49,003 nt of DNA from an uncultured Desulfarculaceae bacterium (GCA_937908275.1 CALERA010000287.1:1-49003), one strand, 5' to 3'; counted from the first letter of the stretch, positions 1 to 6,739 are shown. Notes: generated from the letters alone by a model not told the origin. A program made the numbers and translations.

Positions 1-68
1 TCTAACTGGCGGAGCAGCAGCGGCGCTTGATCAATCAGTTCAAGGTTTAAGCTTTTCGGCGATCTTGA

Positions 69-104
69 GCGGCCTATCGCGGGCATTGCTCGCGATGAGG
101 CCGC
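69..104. repeat. REP-like imperfect palindrome
   Basis: The arms GCGGCCTATCGCG and CGCGATGAGGCCGC form an imperfect hairpin, extended on the outside by GATCT at 61-65 and AGATC at 105-109. It sits just after the SRAP stop codon, where it could act as a terminator. GC-rich extragenic palindromes of this kind are common in Pseudomonas, which fits the foreign origin proposed for this end. Confidence 0.55.
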
Positions 105-119
105 AGATCACTCACAGGC

Positions 120-603
120 TCAACCCGGCGTCAGGCACTCCGGGCCATTGAGCTTCGGATCGTTCACCATATTGGCCAGTACCCGCTCGCGCAACGCGGT
201 CGGCTCACTGGCCAACAAGCCCTGCAACACATGCAACGGTGTTTCAGGATCGAGCCAGGCCTCCTGCCCCGCCGCATCCAGAATCAACGGCCGGCGCTGG
301 CTCTGCGCCGCCTGGGTCACCACTGCCGTGCTCAGCCACACCTGTTCCTGCACCGGATAGGCTTCCCAGATCGCCGCAAAAAACAGCGTCGAACCCTCGC
401 CCGGTGTCAGCCAGTACGGGCGCTTGCGCTGGGTGCCGCGCCATTCGTAGAAACCGTTGGCCGGCAGCAGGCAACGACGCTGGCGAAAGGCCTCGCGAAA
501 CATCGGTTGCTCGGCCAGGGTTTCGGCACGGGCATGGGCCGGGGTGCGGGAAAGGTCGGTCAGCCACGCTGGGGTCAGGCCCCAGCGGGCGCGGGCCAGC
601 GGC
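120..603 (-). CDS. SRAP-domain protein (YedK/HMCES type), 5' end missing
   Basis: This is the C-terminal part, about 160 residues, of an SOS-response-associated peptidase-like protein. The family forms a thiazolidine crosslink to abasic sites in single-stranded DNA through Cys2. Visible hallmarks are RWGLTPAW, the segment PANGFYEWRG and the C-terminal NMVNDPKLN, all typical of SRAP. The N-terminus with the catalytic Cys2 is absent: upstream of about base 603 the frame becomes the antisense of the neighbouring gene. The predicted full length would be about 220 residues. Family identity is strong. The gene should be treated as a fragment at a chimeric junction and not as part of the main genome. 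Confidence 0.8.
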
Positions 604-1185
604 GAGACGACCGAGACCGCCGACCAGCCCGGGGGCAAGCCCAGCCCGGCCCAGGACCCGGCCGGGGCCACCACCGCGACCCTGGGCCTGACCCAGGCCG
701 AACAGCAGCAAGTGGCCCAGATGCAGCAGCGCGACCGCGAGGTGCGCAACCATGAGCAGGCCCACGTGGCGGCCGGCGGCAGCGTGGTCACTGGCGGGGC
801 CAGCTTCAGCTACCAGACCGGCCCCGACGGACGGCGTTACGCCACCGGCGGCGAGGTGCCCATCGACGCCTCGGAGGTGCCGGACGACCCCGAGGCCACG
901 GTGCAGAAGGCCCGCCAGATCCGCCGCGCCGCCCTGGCCCCGGCCCAGCCCTCGGCCCAGGACCGGGCGGTGGCCGCCAGCGCCTCCCAGATGGAGACCG
1001 AGGCCCGGCGCGAGATCATCGAACAGAAGCGCCAGGCGGCGGAAGAGGCCGTCCTGGCCGAGGCGCAGCCCGGCCCGGCGGGGCAGACCGGCGGCGGCAG
1101 CCTCCTGGACCAGACCCCGCCCGACCAGCCCAGCAAGACCCCGCCCCTCTGGGCGCGGCTGAACCCGCTGGAGAAGGTGGTCTAG
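604..1185 (+). CDS. SprA-related putative metalloprotease, 5' end missing
   Basis: Roughly 190 residues are visible, beginning near SGETTETADQ and ending LEKVV. The core around residues 45-70 carries an HEQAH motif, an HExxH-type zinc site, inside VRNHEQAHVAAGG. It is followed by SFSYQTGPDGRRYATGGEV and a charged Glu/Arg helix. This combination is characteristic of the SprA-related family (PF12118), predicted zinc peptidases of unknown substrate. The tail is Pro/Gln-rich. The true start is lost at the chimeric join near 600; ATG codons further upstream belong to the foreign segment. A 6S RNA candidate follows on the same strand after 85 bases. Confidence 0.7.
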   Translation, partial: ETTETADQPGGKPSPAQDPAGATTATLGLTQAEQQQVAQMQQRDREVRNHEQAHVAAGGSVVTGGASFSYQTGPDGRRYATGGEVPIDASEVPDDPEATVQKARQIRRAALAPAQPSAQDRAVAASASQMETEARREIIEQKRQAAEEAVLAEAQPGPAGQTGGGSLLDQTPPDQPSKTPPLWARLNPLEKVV

Positions 1186-1234
1186 GCCGCACCGTAAAAT
1201 TTCGGAACGCATCCCCGCCAGACGAAATCATCCC

Positions 1235-1263
1235 TTGACCGGTGGCGTCCTGGCCGCTATAAA
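1235..1263 (+). promoter_or_regulatory. Sigma-70 promoter of the 6S RNA candidate
   Basis: TTGACC (1235-1240) and TATAAA (1258-1263) are separated by exactly 17 bases. Transcription would start near 1270, at the first base pairs of the closing stem of the RNA described next. Confidence 0.75.
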
Positions 1264-1269
1264 ACAGCT

Positions 1270-1490
1270 TGGCGGCTCGGTTTCCGGGCGCGCCCTGGAC
1301 TGCAACCCCGTCCCTTGGGAAGGCCGGATTTTGCCGCGCTTCGCCGCCAAATTCCAAACCATCCGCCAGCGCCCCTCTGGCGCGGCCGGGGCCTTCCTTT
1401 CCCTGGGCCTATCTCTGGTCCTACCCACGCTGAACCTCTCCGCTGGGAGGTTCGGCGCATCCGTAGGCTAGGCGGACCGCCGCCGGTCGT
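1270..1490 (+). ncRNA. Probable 6S RNA (ssrS)
   Basis: No convincing reading frame lies here, but the sequence folds like 6S RNA, which mimics an open promoter and sequesters the housekeeping RNA polymerase. I can see a closing stem (GGCGGC-GGT at 1271-1281 with ACCGCCGCC at 1476-1484) and a large central bubble. On the 3' side of the bubble is a small hairpin, GAACCTC (1432-1438) with GAGGTTC (1447-1453). A long apical stem is started by GGAAGGCC (1318-1325) pairing with GGCCTTCC (1390-1397). A bubble-side hairpin in this position also occurs in E. coli 6S. Length is about 215 nt with a clear upstream promoter. It lacks the signatures of SRP RNA, RNase P RNA and tmRNA. The 3' end is approximate. 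Confidence 0.6.
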
Positions 1491-1606
1491 CAGGCCGGCC
1501 CCGGAACCCGCCGCCAGCATCCCCCGAGTCGATTAAAACCAGATAGTTCGCCACGACCCGGAGCCGTGGTTTCATCCGCCCGGCCCGGGCCCAGGGAGTC
1601 GTGAAG

Positions 1607-2110
1607 ATGTTCGCGCGCTTTTTCCGCCGCCATCCGGTGCAGCAGATGCATGACCAGTTGACCGCCTACGCCCCGGACCCCGCCCTCTGGCGCGAGGTCA
1701 GCGCCTACCTGGCCCAGGGCCGCCGTCCGGCCTCGGCCGCCGGCCAGGCCGCCCTGCGCACCTACCTGGACCTGCGCGAGGGTCTGGGGGGCATGGCCGC
1801 CTTCCGGGTGGGGGGCCACCTGGACCACGCCCGCCTGGCCGAGCCCTGCCGGAGCTTCTTCGAGACCTACCAGACCCCGGCCGGCCTGGAGCCCCATCTC
1901 TGCCGGGCCTGGGGCCGCTTCTGCCTGGCCGCCGACCACCTGCTGGCCCAGGCCGCCCAGACCGACCCGGTCCGGGTCCAGGCCAGCTTCGACCAGGCGC
2001 GGACGGCCTTCCTGGAGCCGGCCCAGGCCCAGGCCCGGGCCGCGGCCCAGGGTCAGGCCGCCGGCCCGGCCAACACCCCGTCCGGGGCCCTGGCCGCGCC
2101 GGCCGCCTGA
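1607..2110 (+). CDS. Hypothetical protein, helical, Ala/Gln-rich tail
   Basis: A 167-residue soluble protein that I do not recognise. The start ATG at 1607 is preferred over an in-frame GTG at 1601 because AGGGAG at 1593-1598 sits 8 bases upstream. There is no signal peptide or membrane segment. Residues 1-135 look alpha-helical, with scattered conserved-looking Trp, His and Cys (for example LCRAWGRFCLAADHLLAQA). The last 30 residues are low-complexity Ala/Gln/Pro. It stands alone between the 6S RNA candidate and tRNA-Leu. Codon use matches the rest of the contig, so it is probably a real gene of restricted distribution. Confidence 0.6.
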   Translation: MFARFFRRHPVQQMHDQLTAYAPDPALWREVSAYLAQGRRPASAAGQAALRTYLDLREGLGGMAAFRVGGHLDHARLAEPCRSFFETYQTPAGLEPHLCRAWGRFCLAADHLLAQAAQTDPVRVQASFDQARTAFLEPAQAQARAAAQGQAAGPANTPSGALAAPAA

Positions 2111-2130
2111 TCCCGGCCTCGCCGTTGACC

Positions 2131-2161
2131 CGCGCCGCGCCCCTCCCCCGGGCGCGGCGCG
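2131..2161 (+). terminator. GC-rich hairpin after the hypothetical gene
   Basis: A perfect 12-bp stem, CGCGCCGCGCCC (2131-2142) with GGGCGCGGCGCG (2150-2161), starts 20 bases after the stop codon. No T-run follows, so it may slow polymerase or protect the 3' end and need not terminate alone. Confidence 0.45.
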
Positions 2162-2209
2162 GCGTCGGTGGACAAGTCGTTCCGCGTTCGCGCTCGCCGG
2201 CTTGGGTGG

Positions 2210-2238
2210 TTGACTGGCACCCGCCCATGAAATAGAGT
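2210..2238 (+). promoter_or_regulatory. Promoter of tRNA-Leu
   Basis: TTGACT (2210-2215), a 17-base spacer and TAGAGT (2233-2238) lie 44 bases before the mature tRNA. A short leader hairpin, GGGTCCC-gga-GGGACCC (2243-2259), lies between promoter and tRNA. Confidence 0.65.
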
Positions 2239-2282
2239 TAGCGGGTCCCGGAGGGACCCCCCGTCCCAGCCGGACTCCCCGG

Positions 2283-2367
2283 GCGAGAGTGGCGGAACTG
2301 GTAGACGCACTGGACTTAGGATCCAGCGGGGTAACCCTTGGGGGTTCGAGCCCCCCCTCTCGCACCA
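2283..2367 (+). tRNA. tRNA-Leu (anticodon TAG)
   Basis: A class II tRNA of 85 nt. The acceptor arms GCGAGAG (2283-2289) and CTCTCGC (2357-2363) pair perfectly, followed by A and an encoded CCA (2365-2367). The anticodon stem CTGGA/TCCAG holds the loop CTTAGGA with anticodon TAG at 2317-2319. A long variable arm (CGGGGTAACCCTTG) and a GGTTCGAG T-loop complete the cloverleaf. It decodes CUA and, by wobble, other CUN leucine codons. The 270 bases after it (2368-2637) contain only a 42-codon frame without a spaced ribosome site; I see no gene there. Confidence 0.97.
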
Positions 2368-2637
2368 ACCCCATCCCCACGACAGAAACGCCCCCCCCAG
2401 ACGGAACGGTCCACCCCGCGGGACCAAGGTCATCGCGCCAAGTGGCGCGGGTCCTGGTTTTGGGCTGATTGCAGGATGAAAAAACGGGCAATTCCGGCTC
2501 CCGCCTTCCTGTCTCGATGGCATGAACTGGCCTGGCGACGTTGGGCGGCCAGGGGCGTTTTTCGCAACCATGGCTTCGAACTGCACAAAAGTGAATGTCC
2601 ATAACTAGCCTTGCAGCGCGCCAAGCCAGGCCCCGTC

Positions 2638-2658
2638 ACCCCGGCGGGGTTTTTGTTT
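2638..2658 (+). terminator. Rho-independent terminator
   Basis: ACCCC-ggc-GGGGT (2638-2650) is followed by TTTTGTTT. It can end transcripts coming from the tRNA side just before the promoter of the thioesterase gene, whose -35 box overlaps the T-tract. Confidence 0.6.
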
Positions 2659-2685
2659 GACCCCCACCCCCACTCGGCCTATAGA
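2657..2685 (+). promoter_or_regulatory. Sigma-70 promoter of the thioesterase gene
   Basis: TTGACC (2657-2662) and TATAGA (2680-2685) are 17 bases apart, and the -10 box lies 53 bases upstream of the chosen ATG. Confidence 0.6.
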
Positions 2686-2738
2686 ATTCCGAGGTGTATT
2701 CGCGCATTCTCCCGGCCACCCCGCTTCCGGAGGTCCGC

Positions 2739-3179
2739 ATGCCCCGCCCCGCGCCCGAGGACCGGCTGCACAAGCTGATCACCACCCCCATCATCAAGAC
2801 CTTCGACATCCGCTACCTGTCGGCCCAGCCGGGGCGGGTGGAGGCCGAGATCCGGCCCGACCAGCGTTTCGGCAACCACGCCGGCAACCTGCAAGGCGGG
2901 GTGGTGGCGGTCTACCTGGACAACATCATGGGCCAGGCCTGCTACACCCTCTTGCCCGAGGGCCAGCGCCTGTCCACCATCGACATGTCCCTGAGCTTTC
3001 TGGAGCCCATGCCCCTGGGGCGTCTCAAGGTCCAGGCCCGGGTGATCAAGAAGGGCCGGCGGGTGATCTTCGCCGAGAGCGAGCTTCTGGACCTGGAGGG
3101 CAAGCCCCTGGCCCGGGCCAGCGCCAGCCTGTTGGTCCTGCGCCCCAACCAGGACTCGGCCCTGCCGGTCACGGCCTGA
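2739..3179 (+). CDS. PaaI-type hotdog-fold thioesterase
   Basis: A 146-residue protein of the 4HBT/PaaI superfamily, small cytoplasmic enzymes that hydrolyse acyl-CoA or aryl-CoA thioesters. The core shows GNLQGGVVAVYLDNIMGQA at residues 49-67, equivalent to the family's N-x(n)-HGG...D signature with Asp61 as the probable catalytic acid, then STIDMSLSFLEPM for the second hotdog strand. The usual His of HGG is Gln here (Q52). The start ATG 2739 has GGAGG at 2729-2733, 5 bases away; an upstream in-frame GTG at 2694 has no good ribosome site. The substrate cannot be told from sequence. It stands alone, upstream of the cyclase gene by 113 bases. Confidence 0.85.
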   Translation: MPRPAPEDRLHKLITTPIIKTFDIRYLSAQPGRVEAEIRPDQRFGNHAGNLQGGVVAVYLDNIMGQACYTLLPEGQRLSTIDMSLSFLEPMPLGRLKVQARVIKKGRRVIFAESELLDLEGKPLARASASLLVLRPNQDSALPVTA

Positions 3180-3292
3180 ACTCCGTCCGGACCGGAGCGC
3201 GAGCGGCCTTTGGCGCGGGCGGCGACGCGTGGTTGCCGCCCGCGGGACCGGCGTGCTAGGGTCGGCTTACACCAAGCATTGGGGAGGCGGGC

Positions 3293-4201
3293 ATGGAACT
3301 GGTCCTGCGGCGGCTGATCGACCTGGCCCGGGACGTGTCCCAGGGACGCTATGACCGGGCCGACGAGTTGTTCGAGCTCACCGCCCCGGGCTCCTGCCCC
3401 CCGCTGCTGAGCGAGCTGGCCGAGGCCTTCGGCATGATGGTGGTGCAGGTGGAGGGGCGCGAGTTCCGCCTGCAAAACCTCATCAGCGACCTGGAGCGGG
3501 TCAACGCCGAGCTCAAGGCCTCCCTGGACAAGGTCGAGCTCCTGGAGCAGGTGCGGGGCCACCTCAACAAGTTCGTGCCCCGCTCGGTGGCCAAGCTGAT
3601 CGCCGACTCGCCCGACGCCCCGGACCTGGCCAAGCGCCAGCGCGACGTCTCGGTGCTCTTCCTGGACATCGCCGGCTACACCCGCCTGAGCCAGCAGGTG
3701 GAGACCGCCCAGATGGACCGGATCGTCCACACCTATTTCTCGGCCTTCCTGGACGCCATCTACGCCAACCACGGCGACGTCAACGAGACCGCCGGCGACG
3801 GCCTTATGATCCTCTTCCAGCAGGACGACCCCCTGGAGCACTCCCTGGCCGCCGCCCGCACCGCCCTGGCCATCGCCCAACGCGCCCGGGAGATGGGTCC
3901 CAGCCTGGAGGTGGACGGCCAGAAGCTGCGCCTGCACCAGGGCATCAACTCCGGACCGGCCCTGGTGGGCTCCTCCTGCTACCAGGGGCTCTCCGGCGAC
4001 CGCTGGACCTACACCGCCACCGGACCCACCACCAACCTGGCCGCCCGGGTGGCGGGACTGGCCCTGGGGGGGCAGGTCCTGGTGGGTCCGGAGACCGCCC
4101 GCCGCCTGGCCGGTCACTATCAGATGAAGAGCCTGGGTCCCCAGTTCATGAAGAACATCGAGCAGCCGGTGGAGGTCTTCGAGCTGATCGACGCCGACTA
4201 G
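3293..4201 (+). CDS. Class III adenylate/guanylate cyclase
   Basis: A 302-residue cytoplasmic cyclase that would make cAMP (or cGMP) from the nucleoside triphosphate. Residues 1-50 are an unrecognised N-terminal region, 55-95 a predicted coiled coil ending in the cyclase transducer-like segment NKFVPRSVA, and 115-300 the catalytic domain. Metal-binding Asp125 (FLDIAGYT) and Asp169 (AGDGLMILF) are present, as are the transition-state residues Asn248 and Arg252 in TTNLAARV. The position that is Asp in classical adenylate cyclases is Thr241, as in class IIIb enzymes, many of which are bicarbonate-stimulated. All catalytic residues needed for a homodimer seem intact. GGAGG at 3281-3285 supports the ATG. 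Confidence 0.88.
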   Translation: MELVLRRLIDLARDVSQGRYDRADELFELTAPGSCPPLLSELAEAFGMMVVQVEGREFRLQNLISDLERVNAELKASLDKVELLEQVRGHLNKFVPRSVAKLIADSPDAPDLAKRQRDVSVLFLDIAGYTRLSQQVETAQMDRIVHTYFSAFLDAIYANHGDVNETAGDGLMILFQQDDPLEHSLAAARTALAIAQRAREMGPSLEVDGQKLRLHQGINSGPALVGSSCYQGLSGDRWTYTATGPTTNLAARVAGLALGGQVLVGPETARRLAGHYQMKSLGPQFMKNIEQPVEVFELIDAD

Positions 4202-4285
4202 CCGCCCCGTCCCGCCCGGCATTCCCGCCCGCTTGAAAGCCGTCCCCGCCACCCGCTCCGGTCCCGGGGCCGAGGTCCGGTTTGC

Positions 4286-4326
4286 TTGCGCAATTTTGGG
4301 TGCGCGGGCTGCGCAAACTTTGCGCA
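4286..4326 (+). promoter_or_regulatory. Paired palindromes, likely activator sites
   Basis: TTGCGCAA (4286-4293) and TGCGCAAA-C-TTTGCGCA (4310-4326, perfect arms of 8) lie with centres about 28 bases apart and about 70-100 bases upstream of the sigma-54 -24 element. This is the usual place for an enhancer-binding protein. The shared core is TTGCGCA. Confidence 0.55.
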
Positions 4327-4387
4327 CCGGGCCTTCCCGCGCGGGTTCTATTACAAACTAATCGTTTAATTTCAAATTGATAACCCC

Positions 4388-4403
4388 TGGCATGCCGGTT
4401 GCT
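4388..4403 (+). promoter_or_regulatory. Sigma-54 promoter of the exported-protein cluster
   Basis: TGGCATGCCGGTTGCT matches the sigma-54 consensus TGGCACG-N4-TTGCW at every position except one (T for C). The invariant GG and GC are correctly spaced. It lies 80 bases upstream of the first gene, within an unusually AT-rich stretch (about 4340-4390). Confidence 0.7.
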
Positions 4404-4482
4404 CATTGAGGGGGCCAAGACGCGGGCCAATGGTTGCAACCCGCGCCGATGGGCAAAACCAAAACAATCTCGATAAGGAGCG

Positions 4483-4791
4483 ATGGCGATGAAGAAGATC
4501 ATGAGCGCGGCGGCCCTGATGGTGGCTCTGGCCCTGCCCGGCATGGCCCTGGCGGGCGAGGACGCGCCCAAGGCCATGAGCGACACCAAGCCGGCGGTGA
4601 CCCAGAAGGCCCCCGAGGCCGGCAAGGCCGCGCCGATGAAGGCCAAGGAAGCGGCCAAGCAGGTCGACAAGAAGGCCGACAAGGCGGCCAAGAAGGTGGA
4701 GACGAAGGCCGAGGCCGCCAAGGACAAGATGGTGGACAAGGCCCCGGCCACCCCGGCGGTCCCGGCCACCCCGGCCGCCCCGGCCAAGTAA
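4483..4791 (+). CDS. Small exported Lys/Ala-rich protein
   Basis: A 102-residue precursor. A signal peptide (residues 1-24, MALAGEDA cleavage region) precedes a highly charged, repetitive helix-forming segment with K-A-A-K and K-A-D-K patterns at about residues 45-90, and a short Pro/Ala/Thr tail. The sequence resembles histone-H1-like or apolipophorin-like coiled repeats and has no catalytic motif. AAGGAG at 4474-4479 is well placed for ATG 4483. It is the first gene after the sigma-54 promoter and heads a run of five small exported proteins, so a role in the cell envelope or in binding an anionic surface is plausible. The function is unknown. Confidence 0.7.
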   Translation: MAMKKIMSAAALMVALALPGMALAGEDAPKAMSDTKPAVTQKAPEAGKAAPMKAKEAAKQVDKKADKAAKKVETKAEAAKDKMVDKAPATPAVPATPAAPAK

Positions 4792-4906
4792 GCGCCCTCG
4801 CTCCTCGCCTGGCCTCCGTCCCGCCAACTCCGGGCGGGGCGGGGGCCAGCGAGACGGAACACGACCACAACGGATCACCCACGACTGGACAACGGGAGCA
4901 AGGACC

Positions 4907-5095
4907 ATGGGACGCGGAATCGTGAAGGGGATGATGCTGGCGGCGCTGCTGGCGCTGGGTCTGGTGGCCACGGGTTGCGTGGTGGCTCCTGGCCCCTATC
5001 ACGGCGGACATGGCCACGGCTACCGGGGACCGGTGACGGTGGTGCAGCCCTTCTGCCCGGCTCCAGCCCCCCGGCCGCATGGCTACTATCGCTAA
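4907..5095 (+). CDS. Very small lipoprotein, His/Gly-rich
   Basis: A 62-residue precursor with a lipoprotein signal: LALGLVATGC ends in the lipidated Cys at residue 24. The mature part is about 39 residues, rich in His, Gly, Tyr and Pro (HGGHGHGYRG, then PVTVVQP). It has no recognised domain. GGGAG and AAGGA precede the ATG. It is a clear paralogue of the next gene: both share MGR-I--G, LALGL-A-GCVVA and a PVTV segment, and even the upstream leader GGGAGCA(A/G)GGACCATGG is repeated, indicating a local duplication. The His-rich segment could bind metal, but that is conjecture. Confidence 0.7.
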   Translation: MGRGIVKGMMLAALLALGLVATGCVVAPGPYHGGHGHGYRGPVTVVQPFCPAPAPRPHGYYR

Positions 5096-5156
5096 GCGGT
5101 CGGGTCGCCAAGAGGACGCCACCCGGGGAAACCACGGAAGCGCGGGAGCAGGGACC

Positions 5157-5618
5157 ATGGGGCGCATGATTGACCGGGGATTGCTGGCCGGGGCGGTGTT
5201 GGCCCTGGGGTTGGGGGCCGCGGGCTGCGTGGTGGCCGAGCCTTACCCGGGCTACGGTTACGAGGATCAGGGCTACGGCTATGGCTACCAGGCCCCGGTG
5301 ACGGTGGGCCATCCCCACTACGTCACGCCGCCGCCCCCCCCGCCGCGCCCCCGCCCGGCCCCGCCCCACCTGGCGCCGCCGCCGCGGCCGCCCCATCCCC
5401 TCCACCCCTCGGCCCCGGTGGAGGCGCCGCGCCGGCACCATGACGAGGGCCGGGACCGGCCCCCGCAGCGGCCGGAACCCGATCGTCGGCCGGAGCATCG
5501 GCCGGAGCCCAAGGCGGAGCACCGGCCGGAGCACAAGCCCGAGCGCCAGGTGGTCCAGGACCGGGCCCCGGACCAACGGCCCCAACCAGGCGGCGGCCCG
5601 CGCTGGAGCCCACGCTGA
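5157..5618 (+). CDS. Lipoprotein with Tyr/Gly segment and charged Pro-rich tail
   Basis: A 153-residue precursor. The lipobox LGAAGC places the lipidated Cys at about residue 24, followed by a Tyr/Gly repeat (YGYEDQGYGYGYQ), a poly-Pro/Arg/His stretch and a C-terminal RPEHRPEP/EHRPEHKPE repeat, which looks extended and disordered. The start ATG 5157 is chosen because it aligns with the paralogue upstream and has GGGAG 8 bases before it; an in-frame ATG at 5079 would put 26 residues before the signal peptide. Such tails in envelope lipoproteins often span or bind peptidoglycan; here that is inference. Confidence 0.7.
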   Translation: MGRMIDRGLLAGAVLALGLGAAGCVVAEPYPGYGYEDQGYGYGYQAPVTVGHPHYVTPPPPPPRPRPAPPHLAPPPRPPHPLHPSAPVEAPRRHHDEGRDRPPQRPEPDRRPEHRPEPKAEHRPEHKPERQVVQDRAPDQRPQPGGGPRWSPR

Positions 5619-5844
5619 GGCAACGAACCTTGGACCGGAGCCTGACGGGCCGGTTTTGGCGAGAGGATGGACGCGGGATGGACCTGGAAACGGAGATATC
5701 GCTTTTGGTCCGCCCGGCCCTGTTCTGGATCGAGGCCGGCCTGATCCAGGGCCTGGCCGCCCAGGCTCTGGCCAGCCTGGTGGGGACGGACGATTCACGC
5801 CCACCGCTGGTCGGCCAGCCGGGCGCAGTCAAGGAGGAGCGAGA

Positions 5845-6165
5845 ATGTTACGCAAGTTGTGGATGATCCTGGCCGGATTGGGCCTCTTGGCCGGCCTGGC
5901 CTGGAACGCGACCCCGGCCCTGGCCGGCGACAGTTTCCACCTCAGCCTGGGCTTCGGCCTGCCGGTGATGGTGGCCCCGGCCCCGGCGGTGGTCTATCCC
6001 GTCCCGGCCCCGGTTATGGTGGCCCCGGCCCCGGTCTACGTGGCCCCGCCGGCCTATGTCACCGGCTACTACGGCCCGGGCCACTGGCGGCACCACCATC
6101 GGCCCTATCACCGGGGTTACGTCTGCCCCGCGCCGGGTTACGGCCCTCCCGGGCCCTGGCGCTGA
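5845..6165 (+). CDS. Small exported protein with Pro/Val/Ala and His/Tyr repeats
   Basis: A 106-residue precursor. The signal peptide of about 29 residues ends TPALAG; the mature chain begins DSFHLSLGFGLPV, followed by three near-repeats of V-x-V-A-P-A-P and a His/Tyr/Gly-rich C-terminus (WRHHHRPYHRGY). A strong AAGGAGGAG at 5831-5839 fixes the start. It has no catalytic motif. The hydrophobic signal followed by a short beta-like segment and a Pro/His tail is shared in style with its neighbours. The 226 bases before it carry only a doubtful frame (5678-5866) that overlaps this start. Confidence 0.7.
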   Translation: MLRKLWMILAGLGLLAGLAWNATPALAGDSFHLSLGFGLPVMVAPAPAVVYPVPAPVMVAPAPVYVAPPAYVTGYYGPGHWRHHHRPYHRGYVCPAPGYGPPGPWR

Positions 6166-6228
6166 GACCTGGCCCAGGAGCCACAACGAGGATTGACAGC
6201 GTGTGGGGGGGGAGAAATGGAGTCGATC

Positions 6229-6669
6229 ATGGATCGCAGACTGAACAGCATCCTGGGCGCGGCGGCCCTGGCGGCGGTGATGGCCGTTCCGGCCTGGGCC
6301 GATGGGGTCCACGTGGGCGTGGGCATCAACCTGGGCGGCCCGCCGGTGGTGGTGGCCCAGCCCGCTCCACCCCCGCCCCCGCCGCCGATGCCCTGGGCCC
6401 CGGCCCCGGGCCTGGCCCCGGCCTACACCTACTACTACTACCCCGGGGCCCAGGTCTATTTCGATCCCGGCCGGGGCCTGTGGTTCTGGCCGGGGGGCGG
6501 CCGCTGGCTCTGGGGTCCGGCCCTGCCGCCGGGCTATCACGTGGGACGCCGCTACGTGGTGTTGCCGATGATGGACGACCGTCCCTATGTCCACCACCGG
6601 GACATCCGCCGGCATTATCCCAGCCACTGGCGGGAGCAAGGCCCCGGACCGGGACCCGGACGACGTTAG
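6229..6669 (+). CDS. Exported small protein with YYYYPG...YFDPGRGL domain
   Basis: A 146-residue precursor. The signal peptide ends at VPAWA (residue ~24). A VHVGVGINLGGPP segment and a proline run are followed by a compact domain: YTYYYYPGAQVYFDPGRGLWFW, then GGRWLWGPALPPG, YVVLPMMDDRPYVHHRDIRRHYP. I recall similar exported domains (Y-x-Y-P...V-Y-x-D...W...L-P...M-D...P-Y...Y-P) in Geobacter-like bacteria, of unknown function. ATG 6229 has GGAG 6 bases upstream (6219-6222); ATG 6217 has its ribosome site only 2 bases away. It is the last gene of the exported-protein run and the most family-like of the five. Confidence 0.75.
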   Translation: MDRRLNSILGAAALAAVMAVPAWADGVHVGVGINLGGPPVVVAQPAPPPPPPPMPWAPAPGLAPAYTYYYYPGAQVYFDPGRGLWFWPGGGRWLWGPALPPGYHVGRRYVVLPMMDDRPYVHHRDIRRHYPSHWREQGPGPGPGRR

Positions 6670-6739
6670 CGAGTCAAGGGCTTGGCCGGCCAAGGGGGGA
6701 GCCGGCCAGGCCCAGCCGCCCCGGCCGGAGCGCGGGGGG

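Larger units (their letters stand above)
1..605. other. Probable foreign (Pseudomonas-like) segment joined to the contig
   Basis: Bases 1 to about 600 read as a different genome from the rest. They hold a REP-like hairpin and the 3' part of a minus-strand SRAP gene whose reading frame runs straight into the antisense of an unrelated plus-strand metalloprotease gene. Neither gene has its N-terminus. A short frame ending LINQFKV then stop (through base 50) may be the tail of another gene of the same source, but it is interrupted by a stop at bases 3-5. The join lies at about 590-610. I read this as a chimeric assembly or ligation; a true recombination is less likely. The assignment to Pseudomonas rests on my memory of SRAP sequences, not on a search. 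Confidence 0.7.

Noticed and set aside
1270..1490. SRP RNA, RNase P RNA or tmRNA as alternatives for the structured RNA
   Set aside because: None of their conserved loops or core motifs is present; the stem-bubble-stem layout fits 6S best.
2476..2604. A 42-codon frame (MKKRAIPAPAFLSRW...) after tRNA-Leu
   Set aside because: The only purine-rich stretch touches the ATG with no spacing, and the protein has no recognisable feature.
5678..5866. Possible 62-residue protein (MDLETEISLLVRPALF...) before the fourth exported gene
   Set aside because: It overlaps the strong ribosome site and start of the next gene and lacks its own; it could be a leader peptide but evidence is thin.
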